Source of the DNA: Bradyrhizobium amphicarpaeae
Lineage (GTDB): Bacteria > Pseudomonadota > Alphaproteobacteria > Rhizobiales > Xanthobacteraceae
Length of the DNA stretch: 64,000 nucleotides
Direction: 5' to 3'
NCBI RefSeq assembly: GCF_002266435.3
Contig: NZ_CP029426.2
Coordinates: 2,944,001 to 3,008,000 of the forward strand
This document shows, piece after piece, positions 51,622 through 59,365 of this stretch. A program made the position numbers and the translations under genes. Below the pieces are notes generated by a model, which worked only from the letters and a program-made list of their open reading frames with translations, did no database searches and was not told the DNA's origin. Position 1 is the first letter of the stretch, and each line of letters starts with the position of its first letter.

Positions 51622-52542
51622 TCAGCCGGCGCCGACCATAGCCGCGCCGGATTGCCGGTCGGAACGCGGACGCCGCTTGCGCAGTTGACGTCGCGCCCAG
51701 ATCAGGAGGCCGGTGGACAGCAGCGCCAACAATGCGACTGACGTCACGACGTTGAGCGGCGAGGCGATTAAGACCGACCAGTTTCCTTCATGGATCAGGC
51801 GCGGCCAGTTGCGCGGCAGCGGCGTGACCTCCGATGGATTGACGGCGTATGCGCGCAGCTCTCCATCCTCATAGAGACGCGCCATGATTCGACCTCCGCG
51901 CGTGCCGATCGAGATCACGTGCGCGAAGTCATGGGAGGCCGCGACCATGCGTATCGCGTCGGGCAGGGCGAGGGGACGGCCGCCGGCCGGAGCGGCTCCG
52001 CCCTGGAACGTCAGGCCGAACGCCATGCACAGGCCGGTCAACGGGCTCAACAGGACCAGCGGCAGCGCGAACCAGGCGGTGCCCTTGTGCCATCCGGACA
52101 GCGTGTTGCGCAGCCGCGGCAGTCCCATGAGGATGCCGAGCATCATCAGGGCGACCATGGCGATGGTCGAGATCGTCACCAGCCACGCCTGGCCGAGCAG
52201 CCGCTCATGCGTGACGCGCGCCCACCGGAAGAGCTCGCTGAGGCCTGAGCCGGCGGCGGCAGGCGTGCCGGTCACGAGGTCGATCGCCGGCGTGCCGGAG
52301 CCTTGCAGCGTCATCCGCTGCCCAGCCGCATTGATCGAAAGCCCGCGCGCCTTGTTGTCCGGATCATATGTCTTCACCAGCTCGACGATTCGTGCGGGAT
52401 CGATCGCCGGACCGCCGATGCCACCGACTTGCACGAGTGGCTCGAACGACAGGATCAGGCCGGTCGCGATGATCGCAAACAGGGGAAGCGCAAAGATCAG
52501 CGTGATCCAGCGATGGAGCGTCAACAACAGCGGTTTGTTCAT
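51622..52542 (-). CDS. PepSY-associated transmembrane protein
   Basis: A 306-residue inner-membrane protein of the PepSY-associated TM group. The first helix has LLLTLHRWITLIFALPLFAIIATGLIL with the conserved His in TLHRW. A periplasmic PepSY-like domain is followed by two helices in the middle (TISTIAMVALMMLGILMGLP; WFALPLVLLSPLTGLCMAFG), a second PepSY-like stretch, and a last helix near the C-terminus. Family members are linked to siderophore or flavin-type reduction at the membrane, function uncertain. I start at ATG 52542 (MNKPLLLTLHRW), with GGAG eight bases upstream. Confidence 0.8.
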   Translation of the reverse strand: MNKPLLLTLHRWITLIFALPLFAIIATGLILSFEPLVQVGGIGGPAIDPARIVELVKTYDPDNKARGLSINAAGQRMTLQGSGTPAIDLVTGTPAAAGSGLSELFRWARVTHERLLGQAWLVTISTIAMVALMMLGILMGLPRLRNTLSGWHKGTAWFALPLVLLSPLTGLCMAFGLTFQGGAAPAGGRPLALPDAIRMVAASHDFAHVISIGTRGGRIMARLYEDGELRAYAVNPSEVTPLPRNWPRLIHEGNWSVLIASPLNVVTSVALLALLSTGLLIWARRQLRKRRPRSDRQSGAAMVGAG

Positions 52543-52848
52543 TCTTCGGTCTCCGGCGATCTGGGACACTCGTCGCCTGACGCAGTCCCGAAGACAAATG
52601 ACGCTTTGTCCAGATTGCCGCGTTGATGTGCAGCAAATGGAAGCGCGCGGTTATCGGCGATGCTGCGATCGCAAATCGTTTGCAGGTTCGAGCATCGTCG
52701 ACATTTGAGCCGCGCAAGCCGCCTACCGGCTGGATCGCGTCGAGCCCGCCGGACGGCTGCTCTTCCGTCACGGTTGAGCAGGTCAGCCGTCCTGGCTGGC
52801 AGCGTGCGCTTGGAGATCGAGCTCTTGGTTAGGCCCGATTGAAGCGCC
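52543..52848. other. 306-base gap without recognised features
   Basis: This stretch lies between the PepSY gene start and the TctC-type gene stop, both on the minus strand. I see no inverted repeat with T-run, no RNA gene and no convincing reading frame. It should contain the PepSY gene promoter, but I could not pick one out. Confidence 0.5.
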
Positions 52849-53829
52849 TCACTGCGCGCGGATGTCGGCAGCCTTCAGCACCGGCTGCCATTTGGTCGCC
52901 TCGGCGTGCATGTAGGCGTCAAACTCCTTGGGCGAAGAGCCGACCGGCGCGGCGCCGATCTTGCCGAGTGTCGACAGCACGTTCGGATCCTGCAGTGCCG
53001 CCTTGAGATCGGTCTCGAGCTTCGCCACGATCTCCGGCGGCATTTTGGCCGGACCGAGCACGCCCCACCAGACCGAGACGTCGTAACCGGGGACGCCGGA
53101 TTCTGCGACGGTCGGAACGTTGGGCAGCGCCTTGGAGCGCTCGGCCGAGGTCACAGCAAGCGCGCGCACCGGGCCACCTTCGAGCTGTCCGATCGCTTCC
53201 GCGAGCGGATTAATGCTGAGCGGGATCTCGCCTGCGATCACGGCCGTCAGTGCCGGCGCGCCGCCTTTGTACGGGATCGCGACGATCTTGGTGCCGGACA
53301 TGTATTTGAGCAGCTCACCGGCGAGATGCGCCGAGGTGCCGTTGCCGGACATGCCGTAAGACAGCTTGTCCGGCTCCTTCTTCGCTGCGGCCAGGAGCTC
53401 GCCGAGCGTCTTGTACGGGCTGTCCTTGGCGACGACGATGGCAAGCGGCGAGGAGGCGATCTCGGTGATCGCGGTGAAGTCCTTGAACGTGTCGTAGGGC
53501 ACGCTCGGGTAGATGAACTGGTTGAGCGGATGGCCGCTGGCGACCAGGATCAGCGTGTAGCCGTCGGGCGCGGCCTGCGTCAGCGCCTGCGAGGCCACGA
53601 TGCCGCCGGCGCCGGGACGGTTGTCGACCACCGGCTGCTGCCCCCAGGTCTTGGCCAGCGCCTGGCTCAGCGTGCGCGCGAGCACGTCGACTGCGCCGCC
53701 GGCCGCGTAGGGCACGAGGATATGAACAGGCTTGCTCGGATAATTGTCGGCGGCCTGCGCCGCGCTGCCCGCGAGCAGCAAGCCGGCGCCCAGCATCCAT
53801 CCGCCGATCGTCTTGTTCAAACCCAGCAT
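52849..53829 (-). CDS. tripartite tricarboxylate transporter substrate-binding protein (TctC/Bug family)
   Basis: A 326-residue periplasmic binding protein. The signal peptide (hydrophobic about 7-24) ends near AAQA-AD. The mature part has YPSKPVHILVPYAAGGAVDVLAR, VVDNRPGAGGIVASQALTQAAPDGYTLI and PNVPTVAESGVPGYDVSVWWG, all Bug-family hallmarks. Such proteins bind carboxylates such as tricarballylate, citrate or aromatic acids. The membrane subunits TctA/B are not in the window. It diverges from the TetR gene across 127 bases containing the TetR-type operator, so it is probably co-regulated with the aromatic operon and may bring in its starting acid. Confidence 0.88.
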   Translation of the reverse strand: MLGLNKTIGGWMLGAGLLLAGSAAQAADNYPSKPVHILVPYAAGGAVDVLARTLSQALAKTWGQQPVVDNRPGAGGIVASQALTQAAPDGYTLILVASGHPLNQFIYPSVPYDTFKDFTAITEIASSPLAIVVAKDSPYKTLGELLAAAKKEPDKLSYGMSGNGTSAHLAGELLKYMSGTKIVAIPYKGGAPALTAVIAGEIPLSINPLAEAIGQLEGGPVRALAVTSAERSKALPNVPTVAESGVPGYDVSVWWGVLGPAKMPPEIVAKLETDLKAALQDPNVLSTLGKIGAAPVGSSPKEFDAYMHAEATKWQPVLKAADIRAQ

Positions 53830-53917
53830 ATTCCCAGCACTCCTTGCGGGCGCACGCATCCTTCGCAGCATCCTTGCATCGGTCTTCGAGTCGTCCGGAT
53901 GGCGCCCATGGTTCTTG

Positions 53918-53952
53918 TTGACGAGACCTGATCTTTTGTACGATAGTACAAA
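53918..53952 (+). promoter_or_regulatory. TetR promoter and operator
   Basis: TTGACG (53918-53923) is followed after 15 bases by TACGAT (53939-53944). A perfect inverted repeat, TTTGTAC - GATA - GTACAAA (53935-53952), overlaps the -10 and probable start site. Only four bases separate the repeat from the TetR ATG, with no ribosome-binding site, so the transcript is probably leaderless. The block nearly duplicates that at 29916-29952. Confidence 0.72.
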
Positions 53953-53956
53953 TAAC

Positions 53957-54667
53957 ATGGTACGCAAGCCCGCTAGCAAGGAAACAGCCCGCAAGCCGAA
54001 CATGCGCGAAGCGATTCTCGCTGCGGCCGAGGAGCTGTTTGCCACCAACGGCTTCAATGCCGTCTCGGTGCGCGACATCGCGCAGGCCGCCGGAGCCAAT
54101 CCCGGCAGCGTGACCTATCACTTCAAGACCAAAGACGGCCTGCTGCTGGAGATTTACCGGCGCCATTGCGGGCCGATGAACTTGCGCCGCTTCGAGCTTC
54201 TTGCCGCCGCAAAACGCGTCCGCGATCTGCAGGATCGGCTCGAGGCGATCGTGCGCGCCTATGTGGTGCCGGCCTTCACCTCGGGCAGCGACCTTGCCGG
54301 CGGTGGGGCGCGCTTCACCCGGCTAAGAGCCGTGATGTCGGCGGAAGGCAACGAGGTCGCGCGAAAGATCATCGCGCAGACGTTCGACGACACCAGCCAC
54401 GCCTTCATCGATGCGATCCACGAGAGCCTGCCGCACATTCCGCGCACCGACATCGTCTGGCGCAGTCACTTCCTGCTCGGCGCGCTCTATTACTCGCTGG
54501 TGACGCCGGACCGCGTCTCGCGCCTGTCGCGCGGCGAGGCCGATGGCGGCGATGCCGCCAGCGCCATCGAGCAGCTGGTGCAGGCCACGGTCGCTGCGTT
54601 CCAGGCTCTGCCGCTCGATCATGCCGCGCCGGCGCGGCGGCGGCCGGTCGTCGGCAGCAAGACTTGA
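53957..54667 (+). CDS. TetR family transcriptional regulator
   Basis: A 236-residue repressor. The N-terminal helix-turn-helix is MREAILAAAEELFATNGFNAVSVRDIAQAAGANPGSVTYHFKTKDGLLLEIY, a textbook TetR DNA-binding domain. The C-terminal ligand domain is all-helical. TetR proteins bind 15-20-bp palindromes and release on ligand binding. The perfect palindrome ending four bases before its ATG indicates autoregulation and control of the divergent TctC-type gene. It heads the LigI-GalB-LigK operon. The lack of a ribosome-binding site and the position of the promoter suggest leaderless translation. Confidence 0.88.
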   Translation: MVRKPASKETARKPNMREAILAAAEELFATNGFNAVSVRDIAQAAGANPGSVTYHFKTKDGLLLEIYRRHCGPMNLRRFELLAAAKRVRDLQDRLEAIVRAYVVPAFTSGSDLAGGGARFTRLRAVMSAEGNEVARKIIAQTFDDTSHAFIDAIHESLPHIPRTDIVWRSHFLLGALYYSLVTPDRVSRLSRGEADGGDAASAIEQLVQATVAAFQALPLDHAAPARRRPVVGSKT

Positions 54668-54697
54668 AAGCCGCGGTTTCGCCCGGCGGTTGAAGTG

Positions 54698-55636
54698 ATG
54701 ACGATGATGTACACGCCCACCATTCCGCCGCCCGATCCGAACACGCGCACGCCGAAGTTCAAGCTGCCAAGACTATCCTGCGACGCGCATTGCCACATCT
54801 TCGGGCCCGGTGCGAAATACCCTTATGCGCCGGACCGATCCTATACGCCGCCGGACGCGCCGCTGGAGGATTTTCGCATCCTGCATGCCAGGCTCGGCGT
54901 CGAGCGCGCCGTCATCGTCAATGCCAGCGTCCACGGCACCGACAACAGCGTGGCTCTCGATGCGATCGCGCGGAGTAACGGCGCCTACCGCGCGGTCGCC
55001 AACATCGACGATACCATCACCGAGCGCGGTCTTCGCGTGCTGCACGAGGGTGGCTTCCGCGGCTGCCGCTTCAATTTCGTCCGCCATCTCGGCGGCATCC
55101 CCGACAAGGGCATGTTCGACCGCGTCATCGCAATGGTCGCGCCGCTCGGCTGGCACGTCGACCTGCATTTCGACGCGATCGACCTGCCCGACTATGCCGA
55201 CATGCTGGGAAGGCTGCCGCTGAGCTACACCATCGACCATATGGGACGGGTGAAGGCCTCCGAAGGACTCGACCAGCTCCCGTTCAGGATCCTGATCGAA
55301 CTGATGCAGCGCGACGAGAAATGCTGGGTCAAGATCTGCGGTTCGGAGCGGGTGTCCTCCAGCGGTCCGCCCTTTACCGACGCGGTGCCGTTCGCGCGAA
55401 AGATCGTCGAGACCGCGCCGGATCGCGTCATCTGGGGCACCGACTGGCCGCACCCGAACGTCAAGGTGATGCCCAATGACGGCGATCTCGTCGATCTCAT
55501 TCCGCTGTTCGCGCCGGAGCCGGAGCTTCAGCAGAAGATCCTGGTCGACAATCCCGCGTTCCTGTTCGGTTTCGACGATGACCGCGCGCGCGATCGATGC
55601 AAGTCACCGAATGAAAGAGGGGAGTTCGTCCCATGA
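54698..55636 (+). CDS. LigI-like amidohydrolase (2-pyrone-4,6-dicarboxylate lactonase type)
   Basis: A 312-residue amidohydrolase-2 protein. Metal-binding or catalytic motifs are CDAHCHIFGP (His-x-His) at the start, IDHMGR in the middle and IWGTDWPHPN (Asp) near the end. YAPDRSYTPPDAP is characteristic of the lactonase group containing LigI. LigI hydrolyses 2-pyrone-4,6-dicarboxylate to 4-oxalomesaconate in protocatechuate 4,5-cleavage and related gallate routes. The two genes that follow encode the next two steps, which supports the call. Start choice among several ATGs/GTG (54695-54707) is uncertain. Stop overlaps the next ATG. Confidence 0.8.
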   Translation: MTMMYTPTIPPPDPNTRTPKFKLPRLSCDAHCHIFGPGAKYPYAPDRSYTPPDAPLEDFRILHARLGVERAVIVNASVHGTDNSVALDAIARSNGAYRAVANIDDTITERGLRVLHEGGFRGCRFNFVRHLGGIPDKGMFDRVIAMVAPLGWHVDLHFDAIDLPDYADMLGRLPLSYTIDHMGRVKASEGLDQLPFRILIELMQRDEKCWVKICGSERVSSSGPPFTDAVPFARKIVETAPDRVIWGTDWPHPNVKVMPNDGDLVDLIPLFAPEPELQQKILVDNPAFLFGFDDDRARDRCKSPNERGEFVP

Positions 55637-56346
55637 AGACAGGTCTGGTCATTACCGCACATCCCGGCGATTTCGTCTGGCGTGCCGGCGGTGCCATCGC
55701 GCTGCACGCGAAGAAGGGCTATCGTATGAAGATCGTCTGCATGTCCTTTGGCGAGCGTGGCGAGAGCCAGTTCGCCTGGAAGGAGAAGGGCGCGACGCTG
55801 GAATCGGTCAAGGCCGGCCGCAAGGACGAGGCGGAGCGGGCGGCGCAACTGCTTGGCGCGGAGATCGAGTTCTTCGATTGCGGGGACTATCCGCTCAAGC
55901 TCACCGAGGCGCATTTCGATCGCATGGTCGACATCTACCGCGAGCTCAATCCGAGCTTCGTGCTGACCCACGCGCTGGAAGACCCCTATAATTTCGACCA
56001 TCCGAACGCGGCGCATTTCGCGCAGGAGACCCGAATCGTCGCGCAGGCCATGGGCCACAAGCCCGGCGCGCAGTACAAATATTCGGCGCCGCCGGTGTTC
56101 CTGTTCGAGCCGCACCAGCCGGAGCAGTGCAATTACAAGCCGGACCTGCTCCTCAAGATCGACGAGGTCTGGAAGGAGAAGTACGAGGCGTTCCAGATCC
56201 TCGCCGCGCAGAAGCATCTCTGGGGCTATTACGAGCGCGTCGCGCTCAATCGCGGCATCCAGGGCAGCCGCAACACCGGCGTGCCCATGACCTATGGCGA
56301 GGCGTATCAGCGCCTGTTCCCGACCGTTACGGAGGAGCTGGCATGA
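55633..56346 (+). CDS. galB: GalB-like 4-oxalomesaconate hydratase (PIG-L/LmbE fold)
   Basis: A 237-residue PIG-L-fold protein. GalB of Pseudomonas putida, a zinc-dependent hydratase acting on 4-oxalomesaconate, is the relevant family member. The metal motif here reads [14 protein letters not shown], with Gly-Asp-Phe where deacetylases have Asp-Asp-Glu. Other features are [41 protein letters not shown] (further His ligands) and [12 protein letters not shown]. The changed motif fits a hydratase rather than a deacetylase. ATGA overlaps link it to both neighbours, the lactonase and the aldolase. Confidence 0.82.
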   Translation: MKTGLVITAHPGDFVWRAGGAIALHAKKGYRMKIVCMSFGERGESQFAWKEKGATLESVKAGRKDEAERAAQLLGAEIEFFDCGDYPLKLTEAHFDRMVDIYRELNPSFVLTHALEDPYNFDHPNAAHFAQETRIVAQAMGHKPGAQYKYSAPPVFLFEPHQPEQCNYKPDLLLKIDEVWKEKYEAFQILAAQKHLWGYYERVALNRGIQGSRNTGVPMTYGEAYQRLFPTVTEELA

Positions 56347-57026
56347 AGCCGGTCGTCGTTCGCAACATCAAGAGAGCCGATCCCGCCGGCATGGCGGAGT
56401 ACGGCGTCTCGACCGTGCACGAGGCCTATGGCCGCATCGGCCTGATGAAGCCTTATCTGCGTCCGGTCTGGGCAGGGGCGTCGATTGCCGGTCCCGCCGT
56501 CACCGTGCTGGCGCAGCCCGGCGACAACTGGATGATCCATGTCGCGGTCGAGCAGTGCAGGAAGGGCGACATCCTCGTCGTCGGCTGCACCACCGACAAT
56601 ACCGACGGCATGTTCGGCGAGCTGCTCGCGACCTCGCTGCAGGCCCGCGGCGTGCAGGGGCTGATCATCGACGCCGGCTGCCGCGACGTCAAAGCGCTGC
56701 ACGAGATGAAGTTTCCGGTATGGTCGCGCGCGGTGTCGGCCAAGGGCACGGTCAAGGCGACGCTCGGCTCGGTCAACATCCCCGTGGTTTGCGCCGGCGT
56801 CAATGTCGATCCCGGTGACATCGTCGTGGCCGATGACGACGGCGTTGTCGTGGTCCCGAAGCGCTATGCCGTCGAGGTCGCCGAAAAGGCCAGGAAGCGC
56901 AACGCGGATGAAGGCGGCAAGCGCAAGCGGCTGGCATCGGGTGAGCTGGGTCTCGACATGTACAGCATGCGCGAGGCGTTGGCGAAGGCCGGGCTCGTCT
57001 ATGTCGACAATCCTGAGGATGTTTGA
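56343..57026 (+). CDS. ligK: 4-carboxy-4-hydroxy-2-oxoadipate aldolase (LigK/GalC type, RraA fold)
   Basis: A 227-residue class II pyruvate aldolase that splits 4-carboxy-4-hydroxy-2-oxoadipate into pyruvate and oxaloacetate. Motifs are [13 protein letters not shown], the nucleotide/phosphate-like loop [20 protein letters not shown], the catalytic Arg-Asp in [12 protein letters not shown], and [16 protein letters not shown]. These match LigK/ProA aldolases rather than RNase regulator RraA. With the preceding two enzymes it completes the path from pyrone dicarboxylate to central metabolites. Confidence 0.87.
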   Translation: MKPVVVRNIKRADPAGMAEYGVSTVHEAYGRIGLMKPYLRPVWAGASIAGPAVTVLAQPGDNWMIHVAVEQCRKGDILVVGCTTDNTDGMFGELLATSLQARGVQGLIIDAGCRDVKALHEMKFPVWSRAVSAKGTVKATLGSVNIPVVCAGVNVDPGDIVVADDDGVVVVPKRYAVEVAEKARKRNADEGGKRKRLASGELGLDMYSMREALAKAGLVYVDNPEDV

Positions 57027-57045
57027 AGAGAAGCGGAGCGGGCGG

Positions 57046-57915
57046 ATGGATCGTCTCAAGCTGAAAGCCGTGCTCGGCAGCCACCCTCATGTGCAGGCGG
57101 TGAAGCGCGGCGAGCTTCGCTCCGACCTTTTCGATCTGGACTTCGTCGCGTACACGCCGACCAACACCGCGTTCAAGCCGATGGTGCGTGAGCAGGCCTT
57201 CGACGTCTGCGAGATGGCGATCGTCACCTATCTGATGGCGAAGTCGCATGGCAAGCCGCTGGTGCTGCTGCCGGCGACCATGCTCGCCCGCTTCCAGCAT
57301 TCCTATGCGCTATACAACCCTGAAAGGGGAACGCTGGGGCCGTCCGATCTCGAAGGCAAACGCGTCGGCATCCGCTCGTTCACGACGACGACCGGAGCCT
57401 GGATCAGGGGCATCCTCGCCAACGACTACGGCGTCAAGCTCGACGCGATCCGCTGGATCACCTTCGAGGATCCGCATGTCGCCGAATATGTCGACACCAC
57501 CGAGCGCGCGCCGAAGGACAAGAAGATCCTGCAGATGCTGCTCGACGGTGAGCTCGACGCCGTCCTCGGCGAGACCTCCGATGATGCCAGGCTGAAGCCA
57601 CTCTTTCCCGATCCGGCAGCGGAAGCCGCCGAATGGTACGCCCGGCGTGGCGTCGTGCCAGTCAATCATCTCGTCGTCGTGACCGAGCAACTCGCGAGAA
57701 CACGTCCCGAGATCGTTGCGGGCATCTATGATCTGCTCAAGCGGAACAAGGAACAGATGGGCCCGGCGACGACGCCGGACCTCATCCCGTTCGGGGTCGA
57801 GGCCAACCGGAAGTCGCTGGAGCTGATCGTCGACTACGCATTCCAGCAGGCGCTGATCCCGCGCCGCTATGCGGTCGATGAGCTGTTCGACGCGACGACA
57901 CGAGGATTGAATTGA
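57046..57915 (+). CDS. 4,5-dihydroxyphthalate decarboxylase-like protein (Pht5/binding-protein fold)
   Basis: A 289-residue protein with the periplasmic-binding-protein-like fold but no signal peptide, as in 4,5-dihydroxyphthalate decarboxylase (Pht5), which makes protocatechuate. Visible blocks: CEMAIVTYLMAKSHGKPLVLLP, SDLEGKRVGIRSFTTTTGAWIRGIL, LDAVLGETSDD and YARRGVVPVNHLVVV. Some family members are simple binding proteins. ATG 57046 with GGAG seven bases before it is preferred over ATG 57019. In this operon it could remove a carboxyl group before ring cleavage; the substrate is inferred from context only. Confidence 0.75.
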   Translation: MDRLKLKAVLGSHPHVQAVKRGELRSDLFDLDFVAYTPTNTAFKPMVREQAFDVCEMAIVTYLMAKSHGKPLVLLPATMLARFQHSYALYNPERGTLGPSDLEGKRVGIRSFTTTTGAWIRGILANDYGVKLDAIRWITFEDPHVAEYVDTTERAPKDKKILQMLLDGELDAVLGETSDDARLKPLFPDPAAEAAEWYARRGVVPVNHLVVVTEQLARTRPEIVAGIYDLLKRNKEQMGPATTPDLIPFGVEANRKSLELIVDYAFQQALIPRRYAVDELFDATTRGLN

Positions 57916-58829
57916 TGGTGGATCCGAAGCGATGGCAGATCGGGCTGGTCGGCTATGGCGAGGTCGGCCGTATCCTGGCCGAGGATCTGCGTCAGCAGGA
58001 CATCAAGGTCTCAGCCTACGACATCAAGCTCGGGGGCGAGCAGGGCGTGCCGCTGAGCGAGCATGCGGCGAAATTCGGTGTGACGCTGGCGGTATCTCAT
58101 GCCGAGCTGACGGCGAAATCGGACTTCATCATTTCCGCCGTCACCGCAAGCCAGGCGGTGCCTGTCGCAAAGTCCTGCGCGACTGCGATCAACCAGGGCA
58201 CATGGTTCCTGGATTTCAACTCGGCCTCGCCCGGGGCCAAGCAGCGTGCCGCTGCGCTGATCGACGGCGCTGCGGGTCGCTATGTCGAGGGCGCCGTGAT
58301 GACCTCGGTGCCGCCGTATCGCATCAAGGTGCCGCTGCTGCTCGGCGGCCCCGGCGCGAGAGAGCTGGAGCCGCTTCTAAACGCCATCGGCTTTGCCGCC
58401 AAGGTTGCGAGCGACAAGCTCGGCGTGTCCTCGGCGGTGAAGATGTGCCGCAGCATCATGATCAAGGGCCTGGAGGCCATGGTCATCGAGAGTTTTACGA
58501 CCGCGCGCGCCTATGGCGTCGAGGACGCGGTGCTGGCCTCGCTCTCGGAAACCTTTCCCGCGATCAACTGGGAGAAGCAGGGCGCCTATTTCTTCCAGCG
58601 CGTGATCGAGCACGGTCGCCGGCGTGCCGAGGAAGTGCGTGAGGTCGCCGAGACCGTGCGCGAGGCGGGGCTGACGCCGTGGTCGGCGCAGGGAACAGCC
58701 GAGCGTCAGGCCTGGGTTGCCGATCTAGCCGATCAGGGGTTGTTCGGAACGAAGGGCACGAAAGAGTTCGCCCGCAGTGCCGATTGGCGTACCGAGGCAG
58801 ATCGAATCCTGGCGAAGGTCAAGCGCTGA
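57915..58829 (+). CDS. NAD(P)-dependent dehydrogenase, 6-phosphogluconate/3-hydroxyisobutyrate type (DUF1932)
   Basis: A 304-residue two-domain dehydrogenase. The N-terminal Rossmann motif is IGLVGYGEVGRILAEDL (GxGxxG), then DFIISAVTASQAVPVAKS and FLDFNSASPGAKQ. The C-terminal helical DUF1932 domain has SSAVKMCRSIMIKGLEAMVIE, the conserved Lys being probably catalytic. It oxidises or reduces a beta-hydroxyacid or semialdehyde. In the operon it could take the place of the missing semialdehyde dehydrogenase leading to pyrone dicarboxylate, or handle a different intermediate. Start/stop overlap with the Pht5-like gene. Confidence 0.82.
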   Translation: MVDPKRWQIGLVGYGEVGRILAEDLRQQDIKVSAYDIKLGGEQGVPLSEHAAKFGVTLAVSHAELTAKSDFIISAVTASQAVPVAKSCATAINQGTWFLDFNSASPGAKQRAAALIDGAAGRYVEGAVMTSVPPYRIKVPLLLGGPGARELEPLLNAIGFAAKVASDKLGVSSAVKMCRSIMIKGLEAMVIESFTTARAYGVEDAVLASLSETFPAINWEKQGAYFFQRVIEHGRRRAEEVREVAETVREAGLTPWSAQGTAERQAWVADLADQGLFGTKGTKEFARSADWRTEADRILAKVKR

Positions 58830-58845
58830 CGCCAAGCACGCGCAT

Positions 58846-59166
58846 TCAGCTCAGAACCCTGCCACGGTCGCGATAGTTCGTGATTTCGTCACGGGCGAGC
58901 TCGATCTGGTCGACCAGACGCTTGGCCTCGCGGACGACCTGCTCCTTGGCGGGCGCGGTGCGGAACTCTCTGAGGATCATGCGGATGCACTTGTCGGCGG
59001 TATCGAGCGTCCAGAGCGCGCGGGTCATGTCGTCCTGCGTGTGGATCGCCGAAATATCGAGGCTGGATAGGACTTCGCCGATTCCATTCAGTCGCTTGAC
59101 GGCTGTTTCCGCCAGCGTGCCGGCCCGAATGGAACGATAATCCATGCTACTGAATGCACTGAACAT
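58846..59166 (-). CDS. hypothetical helical protein
   Basis: A 106-residue, mainly helical, charged protein (IRAGTLAETAVKRLNGIGEVL, RALWTLDTADKCIRMILREF, AKEQVVREAKRLVDQIELARDEI). No family recognised. ATG at 59166 is used; an internal ATG at 59145 (MDYRSI) could be the real start. It is convergent with the dehydrogenase gene, 16 bases between stops. Regular amphipathic spacing supports a real protein over an antisense shadow. Confidence 0.6.
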   Translation of the reverse strand: MFSAFSSMDYRSIRAGTLAETAVKRLNGIGEVLSSLDISAIHTQDDMTRALWTLDTADKCIRMILREFRTAPAKEQVVREAKRLVDQIELARDEITNYRDRGRVLS

Positions 59167-59365
59167 ACACGTACTTCCCCACCGAACTCAGACCTTCAGG
59201 GCGTCCCCTTAGTACGAGCCGGACGGCCTGTGGTGCAATGCGCACAGCTACGGTCCGGGATTCTACCGGACTCGGATTGGGGCCGTGAAGCCGGTCCGGA
59301 ACGGTCCGAAGATCGACTGCGTGTTCCGACGATTTTACCGTCGGGAACCCTGGCTGCACACGCCC

